DNA of 64,000 nucleotides from Mycolicibacterium arenosum (GTDB taxonomy: Bacteria > Actinomycetota > Actinomycetes > Mycobacteriales > Mycobacteriaceae), in NCBI RefSeq assembly GCF_024320865.1, contig NZ_JANDBD010000002.1, positions 496,001 through 560,000 of the forward strand, given 5' to 3'. Positions 61,018 through 64,000 of this stretch are shown piece by piece. Under the pieces are notes generated by a model that did not search any database, was not told the DNA's origin, and worked only from the letters and a program-made list of their open reading frames with translations. Each line of letters starts with the position of its first letter. The stretch's first letter is position 1. Both the position numbers and the translations under genes were made by a program.

Positions 61018-61833
61018 ATGCCCGACCTGACGGTCCACGTGTCCGACGGCGTCGCGGTGCTGACCCTGAACCGGCCCGACCGCCGGAACGCCTACACCGC
61101 GGCCATGGGCGCGTCGCTGAACAAGGCCTACGTCGAGTGCGACGACGACGACGCCGTCCGCGCGATCGTCCTGACGGGAGCCGGCGACGCGTTCTGCGCC
61201 GGTGCGGACTTCTCCTCCGCGACAAGACCTTTCGATGCGCCCGGTGACGCTGACGGGTTCACCGCCTCGCCCACCGATCCGGCCGCCTTCGAACTGCGTA
61301 CCCCGGTGATCGCGGCGGTCAACGGCCACGCCATCGGGATCGGCCTCACCATCGCACTGCAGGCCGACATCCGGATCATGGCGGCGGACGCGAAGTACGC
61401 GGTGGCGCAGGTTCGGCGGGGCGTCATCCCGGATTGCATGTCGCACTGGACGTTGCCGCACATCGCGGGGGTGGCGGTCGCCGCCGACCTGTTGTTGACG
61501 GGGCGCACCTTCGACGGCGCGGAAGCGGTGGCCACGGGTATCGCCAGCAGGGCGGTTCCGGCGGGCGCCGTACTCGATGAGGCGCTGCGGGTTGCGCGCG
61601 ACATCGCGGAGAACGTGGCGCCGATGTCGGCCGCGCTGAGCAAACGCCTGCTGTGGGACACGGTGATCAAGGGGTATCCGCCGCGACGGGTCGCGGATCT
61701 CGAGACGGACCTGCATCGCCGGGTGATGGGACACGCCGATGCCCGCGAGGGCGTCGAGGCGTTCCTGGCCCGCCGCACGCCGACGTGGACGCGTTCGGTG
61801 TCACGGGACTGGGAGCCGCTGCCCGAAAGCTAG
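61018..61833 (+). CDS. Enoyl-CoA hydratase/isomerase
   Basis: 271 residues from the ATG at 61018 (a TTG at 60991 is possible). Crotonase fold: [15 protein letters not shown] and [21 protein letters not shown] form the oxyanion hole. Divergent from tetR; its stop overlaps the P450 stop by 4 bp (convergent). It probably acts in breakdown of a lipid or steroid side chain. Confidence 0.9.
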   Translation: MPDLTVHVSDGVAVLTLNRPDRRNAYTAAMGASLNKAYVECDDDDAVRAIVLTGAGDAFCAGADFSSATRPFDAPGDADGFTASPTDPAAFELRTPVIAAVNGHAIGIGLTIALQADIRIMAADAKYAVAQVRRGVIPDCMSHWTLPHIAGVAVAADLLLTGRTFDGAEAVATGIASRAVPAGAVLDEALRVARDIAENVAPMSAALSKRLLWDTVIKGYPPRRVADLETDLHRRVMGHADAREGVEAFLARRTPTWTRSVSRDWEPLPES

Positions 61834-63059
61834 CGGGCCACCTCGACGACGAGATGCCGAATCCCGGTGTGGCGATTGCTTCTCGTCCACTCGACGGGCG
61901 TCACCAGTCGGACGCTCGAGAACCTGGCCAGCAGTTCCTCGAAGAGCACCCGCAGTTCGAGACGGGCCAGGTTCGCGCCGAGGCAGTAGTGCACGCCCTG
62001 CCCGAAACCCAGGTGCGGGTTGGGCGTTCGCGTCACGTCGAACCGGGACGCGTCGACGAACACCGTCTCGTCGCGGTTTGCCGAACCCTCCCAGATCTGC
62101 ACCTTCTGCCCCGCTTCGATGTGGCAGCCACCGAGTTCGACGTCGCGCGTGGCGGTGCGGCGCTTCGAGGGCGACGGCGAAGACCACCGGACGATCTCCT
62201 CGACGGCGGTCGGTAGGGCGGCGAGGTCGGCGCGCAGGAGCTCCCACTGATCGGGGTGCTGGATCAGCGCCAGCAGGCCACCGGCCACGGAGTTGCGCGT
62301 GGTCTCGGCGCCCGCGCTGAACAGCAGGCTGAAGAACAGGTAGAGCTCGATGTCGGACAGCGGGGCCTGGCCGTCCATCGACGCGTTGGCCACGACGGAC
62401 AGCATGTCGTCGGTCGGGTCGGCACGTTTGGCCGCGATGAGCTGCTGGCCGTACTCGTACATCCGCGACGCGGCGTCCTGCGGCGACAGCTGGCCGACGG
62501 CGGCCGTGCGGCTGCTGCCGAAGTCGAACTGCGGCTCGATGGCGTGGAACAGCCAATGTCGTTCGGACTCGGGCACGCCGAGCAGGATGCAGATCATCTG
62601 CATGGGAAGCTCGGCGGCCACGTCGACCAGGAAGTCGAACGGCTCGCCGGGTACGACCCCGTCGAGCAGCCGACGCGCCCTGGCGCGCAGGTCGTCTTCA
62701 ACCCGCTTGACCATCCGCGGGGTGAGACCGGAAGCGACCAGCCGGCGGACGGCCGAGTGTCTGGGGTCGTCCATCATGTTCAGTACCTGGCCGGCGACGG
62801 CGAGGTCCTGCAGCAGCGTGCCGCCGTAGGGACGGCTGCCGCCGGTCACCGATGAGTAGGTCTCCGGATCGCGGAACACCGCGAGAGTCTCCGCGTGGGT
62901 GGCGACCGACCAGAAGCCCTCGCCGTCGGGCGTGTGCTCGGTCGGCCGGTGCCAGTACACGGGCGCATCCCGGCGGTGAACGGCGAACAGGTCGTGCGGG
63001 AAGCCCGCCGCGAAGTTGTCCAGGTCGGTGAAGTCGATCTCGCCGAGCGCAGCCGTCAC
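61830..63059 (-). CDS. Cytochrome P450
   Basis: 409 residues from a GTG. Haem-binding loop [15 protein letters not shown] with Cys359, I-helix [10 protein letters not shown] (proton-relay Thr) and EEIVRW as the ExxR motif. Soluble bacterial class I P450. The AGAETTRN helix resembles CYP124/125/142-type fatty acid or sterol hydroxylases, but I cannot assign a family number. No ferredoxin gene is next to it. Confidence 0.92.
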   Translation of the reverse strand: MTAALGEIDFTDLDNFAAGFPHDLFAVHRRDAPVYWHRPTEHTPDGEGFWSVATHAETLAVFRDPETYSSVTGGSRPYGGTLLQDLAVAGQVLNMMDDPRHSAVRRLVASGLTPRMVKRVEDDLRARARRLLDGVVPGEPFDFLVDVAAELPMQMICILLGVPESERHWLFHAIEPQFDFGSSRTAAVGQLSPQDAASRMYEYGQQLIAAKRADPTDDMLSVVANASMDGQAPLSDIELYLFFSLLFSAGAETTRNSVAGGLLALIQHPDQWELLRADLAALPTAVEEIVRWSSPSPSKRRTATRDVELGGCHIEAGQKVQIWEGSANRDETVFVDASRFDVTRTPNPHLGFGQGVHYCLGANLARLELRVLFEELLARFSSVRLVTPVEWTRSNRHTGIRHLVVEVAR

Positions 63060-63206
63060 CGTCCGTGTCTATCACGGAGCCACGGTGGGTCCACGCGACC
63101 GCAATACCCGGTTAACGCACACTTTGACGTTTATGCAGTTAAATGCTGTTATGCGAATCACAGAGCAACTTCGCTGTTCTAACTGGATTCCGACATTACC
63201 GACCAG

Positions 63207-63212
63207 TACTAT
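63207..63212 (+). promoter_or_regulatory. Promoter -10 of a probable leaderless mRNA
   Basis: TACTAT ending 8 bases before the ATG at 63220, so transcription should begin at or next to the start codon. Leaderless transcripts are common in mycobacteria. No clear -35. Confidence 0.45.
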
Positions 63213-63219
63213 CCGAAAC

Positions 63220-63444
63220 ATGGATAGGCCGTACCTTTTACCCGTTTCGGGTCGCGGTGGTTTCGACGTGTTGTGCGGCTGCGGCCACCGCAAGGCCGAA
63301 CACTCCGCGTTCGACACGTGCCACGGGTGCAACGACTGCGGCGACGAGGGCGAGCAGCACGATCACCCCTTTCGGCGGTGCGGCTGTGACGGCTTCACCG
63401 ATGTCGTGGCGATCGACTGGGATGCGCTGATCGCCAGCGCCTGA
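63220..63444 (+). CDS. Small Cys/His-rich putative metal-binding protein
   Basis: 74 residues with seven Cys (19, 21, 34, 37, 40, 54, 56) and five His (23, 28, 35, 47, 49) in the pattern CGCGH, CHGCNDC, HDH, CGC. This looks like one or two zinc or other metal sites. No ribosome site precedes the ATG, in line with a leaderless message. I know no characterised family. Confidence 0.7.
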   Translation: MDRPYLLPVSGRGGFDVLCGCGHRKAEHSAFDTCHGCNDCGDEGEQHDHPFRRCGCDGFTDVVAIDWDALIASA

Positions 63445-63566
63445 CCGTCGCCGACGGTCACCGCCTATCATGATCGAACGTCGTGTCGAGCTTCCGGCAC
63501 GGTGATCACGCAACCGCGTCTTCGCCGTCCCGGACGAGCGTCGGCGAGTGCAGGCAGGAGTGCTTG

Positions 63567-63986
63567 ATGGACGTTGGCAACGACGACATCCCGTACGGAT
63601 TCGGTCCCCTCGAGATTCGGATCGCGGGCGACCCCTCGAAACTGGGGTTGCTCCGCACCGTCATCTCGGCGCACGCCGCCGCGGCCGGGTTCGGTCCGGA
63701 TGCCGTCGCCGACCTCAAACTGGCGATCGACGAGGCGTGTACCGCGCTGATCCTTCGCATGGATCCGCAGGGGGCGCCGCTCAGCGTGATCGTGAACCGG
63801 CTGGCCGACGAGTTCGCCATCGAGGTCTGCACCGCGGGAGCCCTAACCGACGACCCGCTCGAGGGGTTCACCGGCCATGTGCTGAACATCCTCGCCGACG
63901 ACGTGAAGGCCTACAACGTCGCCGCCGAGGGGCAGCCCCCGGTCGCGGGCGTGTCGATGACCTTCCGGCCGAACACCGTCGGATGA
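63567..63986 (+). CDS. RsbW-like anti-sigma ATPase
   Basis: 139 residues from the ATG at 63567 (AGGAG seven bases upstream). GHKL ATPase-like: LRTVISAHAAAAGFGPDAVADLKLAIDEACTALIL in parts, GHVLNILADDVKAY and GVSMTF. Serine kinase/anti-sigma proteins of the RsbW type bind a sigma factor and an anti-anti-sigma partner. In the N-box (EACTA) the usual Asn is replaced by Ala, so ATP binding may be altered. Its stop overlaps the next start as ATGA. Confidence 0.8.
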   Translation: MDVGNDDIPYGFGPLEIRIAGDPSKLGLLRTVISAHAAAAGFGPDAVADLKLAIDEACTALILRMDPQGAPLSVIVNRLADEFAIEVCTAGALTDDPLEGFTGHVLNILADDVKAYNVAAEGQPPVAGVSMTFRPNTVG

Positions 63987-64000
63987 TCGACGACGCGACG
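63983..64000 (+). CDS. Start of the gene after the anti-sigma protein (cut by window end)
   Basis: ATG overlapping the RsbW-like stop (ATGA), reading MIDDAT to the window edge. The context suggests the cognate SigB/SigF-type sigma factor, but too little sequence is present to tell. Confidence 0.5.

Noticed and set aside
1..64000. CRISPR array, insertion sequence or prophage
   Set aside because: No regularly spaced short repeats, transposase, integrase or phage structural genes were seen; the only large direct repeat is the mspA pair.

Overview
The window is high-GC actinobacterial DNA. Gene content and order point to a rapidly growing, non-tuberculous Mycobacterium (Mycolicibacterium type). 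The backbone from about 1 to 42.8 kb follows the order I know from M. tuberculosis Rv0953c to Rv0996: F420-dependent oxidoreductase, 34 kDa antigen family protein, perM, purN, purH, chelatase-type AAA ATPase and VWA protein, DUF1707 protein, echA7-fadE12-accA2-accD2-fadE13-AtuA-like operon, rpmF, mprA-mprB-pepD-moaB2, mscL, SAF protein, FmdB protein, 5-formyl-THF cyclo-ligase, galU, moeA1/glp, rimJ, sepX and tRNA-Ala. Two MspA-type porin genes, absent from the tuberculosis complex, lie between moaB2 and mscL, which fits a fast grower.

Layout. 0-6.7 kb: two divergent luciferase-like monooxygenases (one F420-type and cut by the window edge, one SfnG-type), then a cell-envelope/purine block (perM-purN-purH with short gaps or ATGA overlaps). 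6.7-9.0 kb: a multi-spanning membrane protein with a serine-hydrolase domain, translationally coupled to an 80-residue secreted peptide gene. 9.2-12.6 kb: AAA ATPase plus VWA pair. 12.6-18.4 kb: three tandem paralogous exported proteins, each with seven degenerate repeats and an Ala/Pro-rich acidic tail, and with related upstream DNA; this is the most distinctive and least explained part of the window. 18.4-28.4 kb: histidine phosphatase, DUF1707 protein and a six-gene acyl-CoA carboxylase/beta-oxidation operon on the minus strand. 28.5-33.9 kb: two small secreted paralogues, rpmF and the MprAB envelope-stress system with its PepD protease. 33.9-36.4 kb: a CRP-type site, a very short ORF, two nearly identical mspA porins and mscL. 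36.5-42.9 kb: galU, moeA1/glp, rimJ, sepX and neighbours, ending in tRNA-Ala(CGC).

43-64 kb is more accessory: a PAS-PAS-GGDEF protein, an ArsR/SRPBCC pair with two strong palindromic operators, a divergent nmtR/ctpJ metal-efflux pair, a PucR-type regulator divergent from a ferredoxin reductase and DesA3-type desaturase, an AurF-like diiron oxygenase with a membrane tail, a methyltransferase, a nitroreductase-SRPBCC-amidohydrolase operon, a ferritin-like diiron protein co-transcribed with a TetR repressor, an enoyl-CoA hydratase, a cytochrome P450, a small Cys/His-rich protein and an RsbW-like anti-sigma protein that overlaps a gene running off the window.

Functional themes are cell division and envelope (34 kDa antigen family, PerM, Glp/SepX, MprAB-PepD, MspA, MscL), purine and folate metabolism, acyl-CoA catabolism, metal homeostasis, and a dense set of lipid-active oxygenases. 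No CRISPR array, insertion sequence, rRNA operon or clear prophage was seen. Start codons were chosen by Shine-Dalgarno position, overlap with the upstream stop and remembered family length; uncertain ones are flagged.
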